A DNA stretch of 54,271 nt from Caldifarciminota bacterium (lineage in GTDB: Bacteria > Hydrothermota > UBA3072): the NCBI GenBank assembly GCA_023131835.1, contig JAGLZA010000023.1:1-54271 (forward strand), written 5' to 3'. The translations under genes were made by a program, and so were the position numbers. Below, piece after piece: positions 15,353 to 23,032 of this stretch. Every line of letters begins with the position of its first letter. The first letter of the stretch is position 1. The notes beneath the pieces are model-generated. The model saw only the letters and a program-made list of their open reading frames with translations. It searched no databases and was not told the origin of the DNA.

Positions 15353-15370
15353 AGACATGGAAAATTTTAA

Positions 15371-15592
15371 TCAATAATCATAATCTTTGCGCTCATATCG
15401 GTCCCTGATACGATCAAGTTCTCTTTGCTGTTCTATCATTAACAATTCTTCCTGGATAGCACGCATGTGATTTTGATAATTTTCTTTTTCAGCTTGCCGG
15501 ACATCTTCATTCCACTTGTCTGTGCAGTCATCCCAGGCAAAGACAGGACCAGACAAGATAAAGATAAGAATTGTGATTATTAGGGTTTTCAT
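15371..15592 (-). CDS. Exported coiled-coil small protein (73 aa)
   Basis: A signal peptide (MKTLIITILIFILSGPVFA) is followed by a charged helix (EDVRQAEKENYQNHMRAIQE...ERKDYDY). One cysteine sits near the mature N-terminus. It is likely periplasmic. It is the last gene before the second pseudoknot. Function unknown. Confidence 0.55.
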   Translation of the reverse strand: MKTLIITILIFILSGPVFAWDDCTDKWNEDVRQAEKENYQNHMRAIQEELLMIEQQRELDRIRDRYERKDYDY

Positions 15593-15594
15593 CG

Positions 15595-15774
15595 TTATCC
15601 TCCCAGGGCCTCCGCGATCCGTTCAAGGCCTGATAGACTACCCAGGATAACACTTACATCCGGCAGGCGTCCGGTGATATAGAATGTGATCGCGGCCAAG
15701 TAAAAGATGTCCACTCCAAGCCCTAACAGAATTGCAAGCGGAAGCAGAGCAAATGTTTTGTTGATGATGTTCAT
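15595..15774 (-). CDS. Small membrane protein (59 aa)
   Basis: The start MNIINKTFALLPLAIL overlaps the upstream stop (ATGA). One long or two short membrane segments (FALLPLAILLGLGVDIFYLAAITFYI) and a short C-terminal helix. It ends next to the exported coiled-coil gene. Function unknown. Confidence 0.5.
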   Translation of the reverse strand: MNIINKTFALLPLAILLGLGVDIFYLAAITFYITGRLPDVSVILGSLSGLERIAEALGG

Positions 15775-15905
15775 GGTTTTTTCTCCTTGGGTTTTTCTAA
15801 TACCCATTTTAATTTATTGTGTTTTTCGCACAAATCAAAACTAATGTTTTCGATTTTGACCAAATATTTAGCTAGTTCGGTGCAGCCTTTAACGTCGCAG
15901 AACAT
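15771..15905 (-). CDS. Small zinc-finger-like protein (44 aa)
   Basis: Reads MFCDVKGCTELAKYLVKIEN and LCEKHNKLKW, giving C-x4-C and C-x2-H ligands for one zinc. It ends EKKP and its TGA overlaps the next ATG. Such mini zinc proteins are frequent in phage; role unknown. Confidence 0.55.
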   Translation of the reverse strand: MFCDVKGCTELAKYLVKIENISFDLCEKHNKLKWVLEKPKEKKP

Positions 15906-15909
15906 ATTG

Positions 15910-16164
15910 CTACTCCAACAATTCTTTAATGGAAAAATCGGCTGTTTTCTGAAACCCCTCTTTATCTTCAAGGGTCAATGCTAATTTTTCAACTGTTCGC
16001 CTGTGGGCATCCCTTCCTTTCTCGACAATAGGAATAATGTCTTTTTTTAAGGTATCGGCAAGTCCTCCAATTAAGGTATCGTACCATCCTATACCGGGAA
16101 CAAATAATTCGCTGATTCCTACTATTTTATGATCAGGATAAATTCTTTCGACAACCCTAAACAT
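15910..16164 (-). CDS. Hypothetical protein (84 aa)
   Basis: The start is set at MFRVVERIYPDHKIVGISEL because AAGGAGATAGCC precedes it. An N-terminal mixed region (ELFVPGIGWYDTLIGGLADT) is followed by an amphipathic helix (EKGRDAHRRTVEKLALTLED). Between it and the upstream gene a 19-codon frame (MNITNLLEKRCLLQIGVDL) may be a leader or remnant. Confidence 0.5.
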   Translation of the reverse strand: MFRVVERIYPDHKIVGISELFVPGIGWYDTLIGGLADTLKKDIIPIVEKGRDAHRRTVEKLALTLEDKEGFQKTADFSIKELLE

Positions 16165-16230
16165 GGCTATCTCCTTATAGATCAACGCCAATTTGCAGTA
16201 AACACCTTTTCTCAAGTAAGTTTGTAATGT

Positions 16231-16425
16231 TCATGGTTTTTTTTCCAAAGTCTTAATAAAATCAAGTAAATACAGCTTAAAATCTTGAGAAATTTCAGGA
16301 TGAGCAATCAATCCCTGAGTAGAATTGAAAAGCCTTTCCTTGTAAGCGGTGAAAACTATTTCCGCTTTTTTAAAATTCTCATAATTTTTAAGCTGTAAGT
16401 CCAGAAAACGGCTAACATGGATCAT
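16231..16425 (-). CDS. Hypothetical protein (64 aa)
   Basis: Reads MIHVSRFLDLQLKNYENFKK and ends FIKTLEKKP. Mostly helical and charged. Its AGGAGG ribosome site lies in the last codons of the gene upstream. Function unknown. Confidence 0.5.
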   Translation of the reverse strand: MIHVSRFLDLQLKNYENFKKAEIVFTAYKERLFNSTQGLIAHPEISQDFKLYLLDFIKTLEKKP

Positions 16426-16429
16426 GGCC

Positions 16430-16606
16430 TTATGCCCTCCTGTTTCTCCGCTTTGACGCCTGAACCCTTTGTCGGCGCCTTTTTCTTTCAGGGGTGGTCG
16501 GTCTGGACTTTGGAAGATGATATTTTGCCTTTATTCCCCAGGACTTCGAAGCTGGCTTTGACTGAAATAGTGATTCAAGAAGAGTGGATAATCCGAGAAG
16601 TTTCAT
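16430..16606 (-). CDS. Small very basic protein (58 aa)
   Basis: A frame with an excellent AAAGGAG site: MKLLGLSTLLESLFQSKPAS followed by an Arg/Lys-rich C-terminus (ERKRRRQRVQASKRRNRRA). It is likely to bind DNA or RNA. An overlapping + strand frame was rejected because this one fits the operon and has the better ribosome site. Confidence 0.55.
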   Translation of the reverse strand: MKLLGLSTLLESLFQSKPASKSWGIKAKYHLPKSRPTTPERKRRRQRVQASKRRNRRA

Positions 16607-16653
16607 AGGTTCTCCTTTGGGCCTTTTTATATCATTGCCCAGGACACAAAAGA

Positions 16654-17127
16654 TTAAATTCTCCTAAATCTCCATCCACGATAATGGTGTCGAGTGCCCC
16701 ACAAACAACGAGAGATAGCCGATTGCCTTAATCCCCACTTTCTTGCAAACTTACATTGACTATTACTTAAATATTGAGCCATGCTATCCTTATGCCAAAC
16801 TCGAAACCAATGCTGCTTAACGCGGCCAGAAGAATTTGGCCGTCTATTGTTTTGTTGTTTTTCCCAGGTGGCATATTCGCAATTTTCAGGTTCATAATTG
16901 CCATTATTATCCATGCGTTCCAATGTCATACCGTCAGGTTTTGGCCCCATATCTTCATAGAAATTTTTAAAACTATTCCATCTCTCACAAACAGTAATAC
17001 CTCGGCCACCATAATATTCATAGGACGGGTGTTTTGGATAATTACAGCGTCTTTGCATATTGACCCAAACACGATATGTCGGTGTATTTGACATACCGTG
17101 TTTTTCGTTTTGTCGTTTTGGCTTCAC
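16654..17127 (-). CDS. YGGRG-family HNH-like putative homing endonuclease, copy 8
   Basis: A 157-residue member starting at GTG without a clear ribosome site: HGMSNTPTYRVWVNM, YYGGRGITVCERW, LERMDNNGNYEPENCEYAT, then QHWFRVWHKDS and AISRCL...RGWRF. It lies between two intact small genes, 13 nt after the stop of the gene upstream, so translation may depend on that gene. Confidence 0.6.
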   Translation of the reverse strand: MKPKRQNEKHGMSNTPTYRVWVNMQRRCNYPKHPSYEYYGGRGITVCERWNSFKNFYEDMGPKPDGMTLERMDNNGNYEPENCEYATWEKQQNNRRPNSSGRVKQHWFRVWHKDSMAQYLSNSQCKFARKWGLRQSAISRCLWGTRHHYRGWRFRRI

Positions 17128-17140
17128 TGTTGTTTACTGT

Positions 17141-17314
17141 CTAATTTTTTCGATAGACATTGAGGCCAAGGTAAATACCAGGGGCGATTTCCTTGTTGCC
17201 TCCGGTCGTAGCAATCACGGTGCTTTTACCGGACTTGCTGGGACCTTGGGACTTGGATAGGTCGATGGTTAATGTGAGCGTAGTTCCCTCTCTTTCAGTG
17301 TGGATGTTTTTCAT
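17141..17314 (-). CDS. Small conserved phage protein (57 aa)
   Basis: The start MKNIHTEREGTTLTLTIDLS follows AAGGAGAACAGCACC. The core SKSQGPSKSGKSTVIATT looks like a short conserved phage protein family found in early operons. It is rich in beta strands. Function unknown. Confidence 0.6.
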   Translation of the reverse strand: MKNIHTEREGTTLTLTIDLSKSQGPSKSGKSTVIATTGGNKEIAPGIYLGLNVYRKN

Positions 17315-17339
17315 GGTGCTGTTCTCCTTGCTTAGGTTT

Positions 17340-17558
17340 TTAGAACGCACTTCTTCTAATAATTAGACACAGACCAAGGAACAAGAGTGTAGAAATAACT
17401 GCAACTTGGGCCACTAAGTTAAAAATATTTTCGCTCCCGGGGGCAAAAAAGCAGATTCCTAAGGCAAAACCAATAAATAACCCGCCGAACAATGAGGATT
17501 CTCTTTTTGTTTTAGCGATTTTGTTTAGGAATTTAGTTATCAGGGTTTCGATGGTCAT
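17340..17558 (-). CDS. Two-segment membrane protein (72 aa)
   Basis: A basic N-terminus is followed by two membrane segments (GLFIGFALGICFFA and VAVISTLLFLGLCLII) and a short basic end. It has an AAGGAG ribosome site and is the first gene of the leftward operon. It could alter the host membrane early in infection; no family recognised. Confidence 0.55.
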   Translation of the reverse strand: MTIETLITKFLNKIAKTKRESSLFGGLFIGFALGICFFAPGSENIFNLVAQVAVISTLLFLGLCLIIRRSAF

Positions 17559-17598
17559 GGTTTATTCTCCTTGGTGTATTATTTTCAGACTTATTCTG

Positions 17599-17658
17599 AA
17601 TATAATGGGGGTTTGTCAAAATGTCAAGACTTGACAAATGTTTTTTTGACATTATTTT
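17599..17658. promoter_or_regulatory. Divergent promoters with a shared palindromic operator
   Basis: Leftward: TTGACA (17627-17622), 17-nt spacer, TATATT (17604-17599). Rightward: TTGACA (17631-17636), 16-nt spacer, TATTTT (17653-17658). The two -35 boxes form a perfect 15-bp dyad TGTCAAG-A-CTTGACA (17622-17636), and more TTGTCAA/TTGACA half-sites flank it at 17613 and 17646. A protein bound here would shut both promoters. Confidence 0.75.
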
Positions 17659-17678
17659 CCGGTAAGGGAGAACTGATT

Positions 17679-18215
17679 ATGCAAATAAATAATTTTATTG
17701 AACAAAACACAAAAAGAAAATTTATACAATTCAAAAAAAAGAAGGCTAGATATATTTATTTTATTTGTGAGGATGATGGTGAAATAATTTATATAGGAGC
17801 GACTAGTTATCTAGTTAGTAGAATAGCAAAACATGGTGTTTTCGGAGAATGTGGACGTTTTGCGAGAAAAAAAGTTTTTTATTTTATTGTTGAACATAAT
17901 GAAATGGCTTGTGATATAGAACGAATTTTTATCCAAACAATACGACCTAAACATAATGTACATGATAATCGTAGGGGGAAAATTAAGAAAAAAAAGGTTA
18001 AGAAAAAAAAGATAAAAATTCGCGTTACAAATAGTAAATGGGTAACGAAAGAAATAATTTATCTTTGTGGTGGTAGCCGCAAGCAGGCAGCTAAAGAAAT
18101 AGGTATATCTTTGAGTTATTTTTATAGAATAGAAAGAAAGTTGGAACCAAGTATCCGCCTTTATCAAAAACTCATACAAAAATTAAGTAAATTAATTACC
18201 TTAAATTTAAATTGA
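17679..18215 (+). CDS. GIY-YIG nuclease fused to a helix-turn-helix
   Basis: The start is MQINNFIEQNTK because AAGGGAG precedes it. Residues ~23-90 form a GIY-YIG nuclease: RYIYFICEDDGEIIYIGAT, an Arg and His after it, then the catalytic-type Glu in DIERIFIQTIRPKHN. A Lys-rich linker leads to a C-terminal HTH (GGSRKQAAKEIGISLSYFY). The gene is far more AT-rich than its neighbours, suggesting recent transfer. It sits directly behind the palindromic operator and may regulate itself. Confidence 0.7.
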   Translation: MQINNFIEQNTKRKFIQFKKKKARYIYFICEDDGEIIYIGATSYLVSRIAKHGVFGECGRFARKKVFYFIVEHNEMACDIERIFIQTIRPKHNVHDNRRGKIKKKKVKKKKIKIRVTNSKWVTKEIIYLCGGSRKQAAKEIGISLSYFYRIERKLEPSIRLYQKLIQKLSKLITLNLN

Positions 18216-18287
18216 CAAATTTTTAAAATCAGGATAAGAAAAACTATGTTGATAATCTATGATCTATTCCAATCAATAAAATAAATT

Positions 18288-18371
18288 TTACTCCTGGGAC
18301 GCCGGTTATCCGGCACAACCCCCACCTCCTGGTCGTGATTGTCAACAGTCTCGGGAGTAATTTCTTTTTTT
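18288..18371 (+). terminator. Large-loop stem with T-run before the primase gene
   Basis: TTACTCCTGGGAC and GTCTCGGGAGTAA form a 13-bp stem with two G-U pairs, closing a 47-nt loop that begins with GCCGG-TTAT-CCGGC and continues with a C-rich segment. TTTCTTTTTTT follows. It can terminate transcripts from the GIY-YIG gene or attenuate the primase gene. Confidence 0.65.
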
Positions 18372-18388
18372 GAAGATTAGGAAATCTT

Positions 18389-20140
18389 TTGCGCAATCTT
18401 TTTGAACGAATTTTTCAAGAACGAGAAGGACGAAGACAAGCTGACGGATCGTTTATGTGTCTTTGCCCAAGTCATGACGATCACGATCCATCATTACACG
18501 TTTCTTTAATCAACGATAAGATTCTTGTTCATTGTAAAGTTGGTTGTTCACAAAAGGACATAGTTACAGCTTTAAGAACTTTAAATCTTTGGACGTCCCT
18601 TGAGTCCCATATCGAACCAAAACTCCGTAGAACGAATCCTGCGCAAAGCACGGCCACAAAAAAACCTCTCCCAACAATTCCTCCCGGAATTTTCAAAACC
18701 AGAAAAGAGAAGACCTTATCTAATTTCTGGACCTATAAGGACCAGGCCGGCAAGGTCCTGGGTCACGTGGCCAGATATGACGGCAATGGTAAAAAAGAGA
18801 TAATTCCCTATTTTAATTACAAAAATAGTCAGTGGTCCCCGGGGGCGCCGCAGACCCCCAGACCTCTCTACGGTCTCAATCATATTACCCGGGCATCCAA
18901 GGACCTCACCATCTGGATAGTCGAGGGCGAGAAGTGTGCGGAGGCCTTACAGTCTCTTCCTCCAGGGGTCCGCAGGCTTGCCACTACATCGATGGGCGGG
19001 ACCAATGCAGCCAGGCTTACAGACTGGTCTCCGCTGGCTGGTCGCAATGTAAGGATCTGGCCGGACTATGATAAGGCCGGCAAGGTATATGCTGAAAATG
19101 TCAAGCTACAGCTTGAAGGTCTCATGCCTCCACCAACTATTGAAATGGTGAATGTGCCCAAGCTGGGCTTAAAAGAAAAAGAGGACGTGTTTGACTGGCT
19201 GCAGACACATAAGCCGGATGAACTGGACAAGATACCGATAGAGAACAAAAAAGGGTTAAAGAAAACCTGCATTAAGGGCTTACTGGAAACAGATTTTAAA
19301 CCGGAAGAGCTTATTCTTTCTCCATGGTTACCGACACAAGGGCTGGGTATGATTCATGCTCGGCCAGGCGTCGGCAAAACATTCCTGGCCATCGGAATCG
19401 CATTTGCAGTTGCAGCAGGCGGCAAGTTCTTAAAATGGGAAGCACCGCAAGCAAGGAGCGTACTTTATATCGACGGTGAAATGGCGGGGGACGATATCAA
19501 GAAACGATATGAGAAAATAGTCGTTGAACATGGTTTTGCCCTTCCAAGCAAGTCCCTGGAAATTATCACCCCTGATATTAACGAAGACATACTTCCTGAT
19601 ATTGGAACAAAGTCAGGCCAGAAAATAGTTGAGGGCCAGATAACTGACGAATGCGAATTGATAATCTTAGACAACTTATCTTGTCTGCAGCGTACAGGTA
19701 TCGAAAATGACGCAAGCGGCTGGACCGTGATGCAGGAATGGCTATTACATCTTAAATCTATGGGCAAGGCTGTGCTTCTAATCCATCATTCAGGAAAAGG
19801 TTTTGCTCAGAGAGGGACCAGTAAGCGAGAGGATTTTCTTAATACGATTTTGACTCTGAAACGTAATCCTTTATATGAATTCGAAGAAGGCGCTTGCTTT
19901 GAAGTGCATTATGAAAAAGCTCGGAGTGTTTATGGACCAGCAGCCAGACCATTTGAAGCCAAACTTGATATTGGTGAAGGTGTTTGGACAATAAGAGACT
20001 TGAAAATGGTAACTTATGACCAGGTAGTTAAAATGATGAGGGAAGATTACAAGCAGATCGAAATTGCTCAATCGTTAGGGAAAAGTAGGGCAGCGATTTC
20101 ACAGCATGTAAAAAGGGCGAAAGAAAAAGGGGATTTATAA
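18389..20140 (+). CDS. Primase-helicase (CHC2 zinc finger, TOPRIM, RepA-like ATPase)
   Basis: A 583-residue protein starting at TTG after AGGA. The N-terminal zinc finger is CPSH...C...C (C26, H29, C49, C53). A TOPRIM domain holds VEGEKCAEAL and the acidic WPDYDKAG. A RepA/DnaB-like ATPase has Walker A RPGVGKT near residue 330, Walker B ELIILDNLS and IHHSGKG. A short C-terminal HTH (QIEIAQSLGKSRAAISQHV) ends it. It should prime and unwind phage DNA; the origin lies directly downstream. Confidence 0.85.
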   Translation: MRNLFERIFQEREGRRQADGSFMCLCPSHDDHDPSLHVSLINDKILVHCKVGCSQKDIVTALRTLNLWTSLESHIEPKLRRTNPAQSTATKKPLPTIPPGIFKTRKEKTLSNFWTYKDQAGKVLGHVARYDGNGKKEIIPYFNYKNSQWSPGAPQTPRPLYGLNHITRASKDLTIWIVEGEKCAEALQSLPPGVRRLATTSMGGTNAARLTDWSPLAGRNVRIWPDYDKAGKVYAENVKLQLEGLMPPPTIEMVNVPKLGLKEKEDVFDWLQTHKPDELDKIPIENKKGLKKTCIKGLLETDFKPEELILSPWLPTQGLGMIHARPGVGKTFLAIGIAFAVAAGGKFLKWEAPQARSVLYIDGEMAGDDIKKRYEKIVVEHGFALPSKSLEIITPDINEDILPDIGTKSGQKIVEGQITDECELIILDNLSCLQRTGIENDASGWTVMQEWLLHLKSMGKAVLLIHHSGKGFAQRGTSKREDFLNTILTLKRNPLYEFEEGACFEVHYEKARSVYGPAARPFEAKLDIGEGVWTIRDLKMVTYDQVVKMMREDYKQIEIAQSLGKSRAAISQHVKRAKEKGDL

Positions 20141-20142
20141 TT

Positions 20143-20391
20143 ATGGGCAGAAACTGTGAAAGATATGGAAGTTATTATTTTTGTGTGAAAACTGATTTGT
20201 CGGAAGATGGAGATATCTATCTTTTTGCTGATGATGCCATAGTGGAAAATGGGGACCTGATTTTTATAAATTCAGAGGGGAACACAAATATGTGTTTTGC
20301 TCGTGATTCCTGGAAAGCTTTTTATGCAGCGTGTTGTATTGATGGTGGACCTGTAGCCGTGGAACATTGGAAAGGGGAAGTTCCTGAATGA
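20143..20391 (+). CDS. Hypothetical protein (82 aa)
   Basis: Reads MGRNCERYGSYYFCVKTDLS, acidic in the middle (SEDGDIYLFADDAIVENGDL). It begins 3 nt after the primase-helicase stop, so the two are probably co-translated. No family recognised. Confidence 0.5.
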   Translation: MGRNCERYGSYYFCVKTDLSEDGDIYLFADDAIVENGDLIFINSEGNTNMCFARDSWKAFYAACCIDGGPVAVEHWKGEVPE

Positions 20392-20468
20392 GAGCTTTAG
20401 AAAAAGGAGATTTGTGAGATGAAGGAATTGAAAGGCAAGAAATGAGATTGAAAATCTATAATAAAATA

Positions 20469-20728
20469 TTTGCCTCGCGCGTATACTTTTTTTGAACTTA
20501 ACATTTATATATATGTATGTGATATTATTATTATTATTTGTTAAGTTGGGTACTTAACATTAACTTAACATTCTAAACATTTGGAGGAAAACTTAACATG
20601 TTAACTTTTGGCTTCATATACCCCAATGTTAAGTGTTTGTTAACCCCCCACTTAACATTTTAGACTGGTTATCCATGCGGATTTTGGTAATTTTGTTAAG
20701 TAAACTAAACATATACGCGCGAGGCAAA
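20469..20728. other. Probable replication origin: iterons within a 17-bp inverted repeat
   Basis: TTTGCCTCGCGCGTATA (20469-20485) and its exact reverse complement (20712-20728) bound 226 bp of AT-rich DNA. Inside are about eight copies of ACTTAACATT in both orientations (near 20495, 20540, 20552, 20562, 20590, 20625, 20650, 20694) plus weaker ones, and one DnaA-box-like TTATCCATG at 20669. No gene is present between 20392 and 20759. Iterons, AT-rich DNA and position after the primase-helicase all fit an origin. Confidence 0.75.
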
Positions 20729-20759
20729 AGACGAAATTAGAGAAAACGGAGGTTTTGTG

Positions 20760-21032
20760 ATGATTCCATTATCAGGCAAACTCAAAGATGATTTACAGAA
20801 AAAGTACAGAAACTTCCAAAACTTGCCCATAATTGAGCAAAAAAAGCCAAGTTTGGCTGAGTGCCGTACCTGTAGCCAGTTTGAAGAGGGGCCGGATTCT
20901 GTTGGTAAAAATGTTAAAAAAATAAACTGGTGCGTGACTAAATATTTTGATAAGCGTCTCAGGCGGCCGGTGATTCATTATGCCAATATCGAATTGTTAT
21001 CTCAATGTCCTAAAAAAATTGACAGAAAATAG
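20760..21032 (+). CDS. Small cysteine-containing protein (90 aa)
   Basis: The start MIPLSGKLKDDLQ follows GGAGG. It contains ECRTCSQFEE, a later NWCV and QCPKK, enough ligands for one zinc. It lies immediately right of the iteron region, so an origin-related role is possible but unproven. Confidence 0.5.
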   Translation: MIPLSGKLKDDLQKKYRNFQNLPIIEQKKPSLAECRTCSQFEEGPDSVGKNVKKINWCVTKYFDKRLRRPVIHYANIELLSQCPKKIDRK

Positions 21033-21093
21033 ATCTTACTGTATATTCAAGATTGTCGTGTTATGCTCTGAATCCAATACAACCAAAGACTTT

Positions 21094-21167
21094 ATACGCC
21101 AAAGGCCGGCTAACCCCGGGTCCCTTTCTCTTCAGATCGTGACACGACACCTTTGGCGTATTTTTTT
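21094..21167 (+). terminator. Large-loop stem with T-run before nuclease copy 9
   Basis: ATACGCCAAAGG and CCTTTGGCGTAT form a perfect 12-bp stem around a 44-nt loop. The loop opens with CCGG-CTAACC-CCGG and a pyrimidine-rich segment. Seven Ts follow, then GTGGTGAA before the ATG. The layout matches the element at 22279 almost segment by segment. Confidence 0.7.
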
Positions 21168-21179
21168 GTGGTGAAATAA

Positions 21180-21632
21180 ATGAGTTACAACCTCAGAAAT
21201 TATAAGCACGGCAGACATAGCACTAAAGAATATCATGTTTGGAGTGATATGATTCAGCGTTGTTATAATCCAAGGGAGCCAGCTTATAAAAACTATGGTG
21301 GCCGTGGTATCAAGGTTTGTAAGCGTTGGCGCAAATTTGAAAATTTTTACGAGGATATGGGTGATTGTCCTGAAGGATTAACTCTTGAGCGTATTGACAA
21401 TGATGGGGACTATAAGCCTGATAACTGTAAATGGGCTACATGGGAAGAACAGGCTAATAATAGACGATGCCAGCGTTGTTTTTTAGCTTATAATTTTTTA
21501 ACTGGTGAATTGAGCAAAAACAGTAATCAACAAATATTTGCAAAACGTCATAAACTTTCTAGTAGTCGTGTTTCATATTGTTTGCGCAAAGGGAAAAAAT
21601 ATAAAAGTTGGTTTTTTCAATACTTGCCTTAA
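21180..21632 (+). CDS. YGGRG-family HNH-like putative homing endonuclease, copy 9
   Basis: A 150-residue member: [54 protein letters not shown]. The RPxSCG segment is shortened to RRCQRCF. It ends RVSYCL...KSWFF. The ribosome site is GTGGTGA directly after the T-run of the upstream hairpin. Confidence 0.65.
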   Translation: MSYNLRNYKHGRHSTKEYHVWSDMIQRCYNPREPAYKNYGGRGIKVCKRWRKFENFYEDMGDCPEGLTLERIDNDGDYKPDNCKWATWEEQANNRRCQRCFLAYNFLTGELSKNSNQQIFAKRHKLSSSRVSYCLRKGKKYKSWFFQYLP

Positions 21633-21713
21633 ACAGATACAAAAAAAGCAATATAGGTAAATATCTTTAATATATTGGATAGTTAGACAACAAAAAATTG
21701 GAGGTTTAAAAAA

Positions 21714-22211
21714 ATGAGCAAAGGACTCAATTCAGTTTCAATTATCGGACGGCTCGGGGAAGATCCAACTCTCAAGTATTCGCAATCTGGAATGGCCGTG
21801 GTAAATCTTTCAGTTGCAACAAATTATAGTATTAAAAAAGACGGCGAATGGACAGAGGCCGTAGAGTGGGTACGCTGTACAGTATTTGGCAAAAAAGCCG
21901 AGGCTTGCGCTGAATTTTTGAGCAAAGGATCACAGATTTACCTTGAGGGCCGTTTGTCTACTCAGTCATGGCAGGATCAGGAAGGCGTCAAGCGCTGGTC
22001 AACCTCAGTAATTATTCGAGATGTGATTTTTTTAGATAGCAAAGGCCAGGGGCAGAAATCGGATCGGCCTCCATCGCCTCCTAATGAGGGCCAGGATCAA
22101 GGGCAGAGCGGCGGATCTGGAGACGGTGATCAAGCTGGTGGATACGATGCGAGCGAGGAATCTGGCGGTGATAAAGAGTTTAGTGGTATGGGCTCCGATA
22201 TTCCTTTTTGA
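21714..22211 (+). CDS. ssb: Single-stranded DNA-binding protein
   Basis: A 165-residue bacterial-type SSB: GLNSVSIIGRLGEDPTLKYS, VVNLSVATNY, EWVRCTVFGKKAEACAEFLS, YLEGRLSTQSWQD. The Gly/Asp-rich tail ends MGSDIPF, the acidic tip that recruits host and phage replication proteins. It has a strong ribosome site and lies between two nuclease genes. Confidence 0.95.
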   Translation: MSKGLNSVSIIGRLGEDPTLKYSQSGMAVVNLSVATNYSIKKDGEWTEAVEWVRCTVFGKKAEACAEFLSKGSQIYLEGRLSTQSWQDQEGVKRWSTSVIIRDVIFLDSKGQGQKSDRPPSPPNEGQDQGQSGGSGDGDQAGGYDASEESGGDKEFSGMGSDIPF

Positions 22212-22278
22212 CAATAGATGGTTTTTTTGTTATAAGAAAGGAGCTATGAATTTATTCAAACTTCCTCAATTAAAACTA

Positions 22279-22350
22279 AACGCACCTATGCCGGAGAGAT
22301 CCGGGTTTCTTCCTTTTGGATAGATTCATAGCACATGGGTGCGTTTTTTT
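22279..22350 (+). terminator. Large-loop stem with T-run after ssb
   Basis: AACGCACCTATG and CATGGGTGCGTT form a 12-bp stem (one G-U) around a 43-nt loop that opens with CCGG-AGAGAT-CCGG and a T/C-rich segment. Seven Ts, then CGTGGTGAA and the ATG of nuclease copy 10. It shares outer-stem core, inner hairpin, T-run and GTGGTGAA with the element at 21094. Confidence 0.7.
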
Positions 22351-22360
22351 CGTGGTGAAT

Positions 22361-23032
22361 ATGATGCATCATAGCGCTATTGATCTAACCGGACAGCGAT
22401 TTAATCGGTTGACTGTGATTGAGCCAACCGAAAAAAGAAGTAGTAAATGTGTTGTATGGCGATGTTTGTGTGATTGTGGTAACGAAGCTTTTGTAAATTC
22501 CAACAATCTAAAATCAGGTGGAGTTAAAAGTTGTGGATGTTTATCCCGGGAAACTAAAACAACGCATGGTATGTCCGGGACAAGGGAATACTGGACTTAT
22601 CGTTGTATGATTGACCGTTGTTATAATCCAAAAGCTCCAAATTACAAAGATTATGGAGATAGAGGTATAAAAGTTTGTGATCGTTGGAGAAATTCATTTG
22701 AAGCCTTTTATGAAGATATGGGACCACGACCAAAAGGCATGACTATAGATCGTATAGATAGCTATGGAAATTATAAGCTAAGTAATTGCCAGTGGGCCAC
22801 TGGGCATGAGCAACGGATGAATTGTAGGCCAAGGTCTTGTGGTCCAAATCGTCAGCGTTGGTTTATGGCTTTCAGTTTGAATACAGGTGAGTGGTTTGAA
22901 GATGACAATCAACAGAAATTTGCAAAACAACACAGGCTTCAATGCTCAAGTATATCGCGTTGTTTACACAAGAAACTAAAAACTACAGGAAATTGGATAT
23001 TTGAGTTTTTACCTTATCAGGATAATAAATGA
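22361..23032 (+). CDS. YGGRG-family putative homing endonuclease with N-terminal zinc domain, copy 10
   Basis: The start MMHHSAIDLTGQRFNRL follows GTGGTGA; the longer upstream frame runs through the terminator and is not real. Long form: WRCLCDCGNEAFV and SCGC in the first 70 residues, HGMSGTREYWTYRCM, DYGDRGIKVCDRW, IDRIDSYGNYKLSNCQWAT, SISRCL. Its stop overlaps the helicase start (ATGA), so helicase translation is coupled to it. Confidence 0.65.
   Translation: MMHHSAIDLTGQRFNRLTVIEPTEKRSSKCVVWRCLCDCGNEAFVNSNNLKSGGVKSCGCLSRETKTTHGMSGTREYWTYRCMIDRCYNPKAPNYKDYGDRGIKVCDRWRNSFEAFYEDMGPRPKGMTIDRIDSYGNYKLSNCQWATGHEQRMNCRPRSCGPNRQRWFMAFSLNTGEWFEDDNQQKFAKQHRLQCSSISRCLHKKLKTTGNWIFEFLPYQDNK

Noticed and set aside
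16417-16608. + strand frame of 63 codons
   Set aside because: It is opposite a better - strand gene (16430-16606) that has a strong ribosome site and matches operon direction.
20469-20728. Repeats resembling a CRISPR array
   Set aside because: The units are about 10 bp, occur in both orientations with irregular spacing, and lie in an AT-rich intergenic region; this fits origin iterons.
3257-22350. Structured RNAs next to HNH genes as IscB/omega-RNA or HEARO systems
   Set aside because: None of the HNH proteins has RuvC or bridge-helix segments, and the RNAs are far too short.
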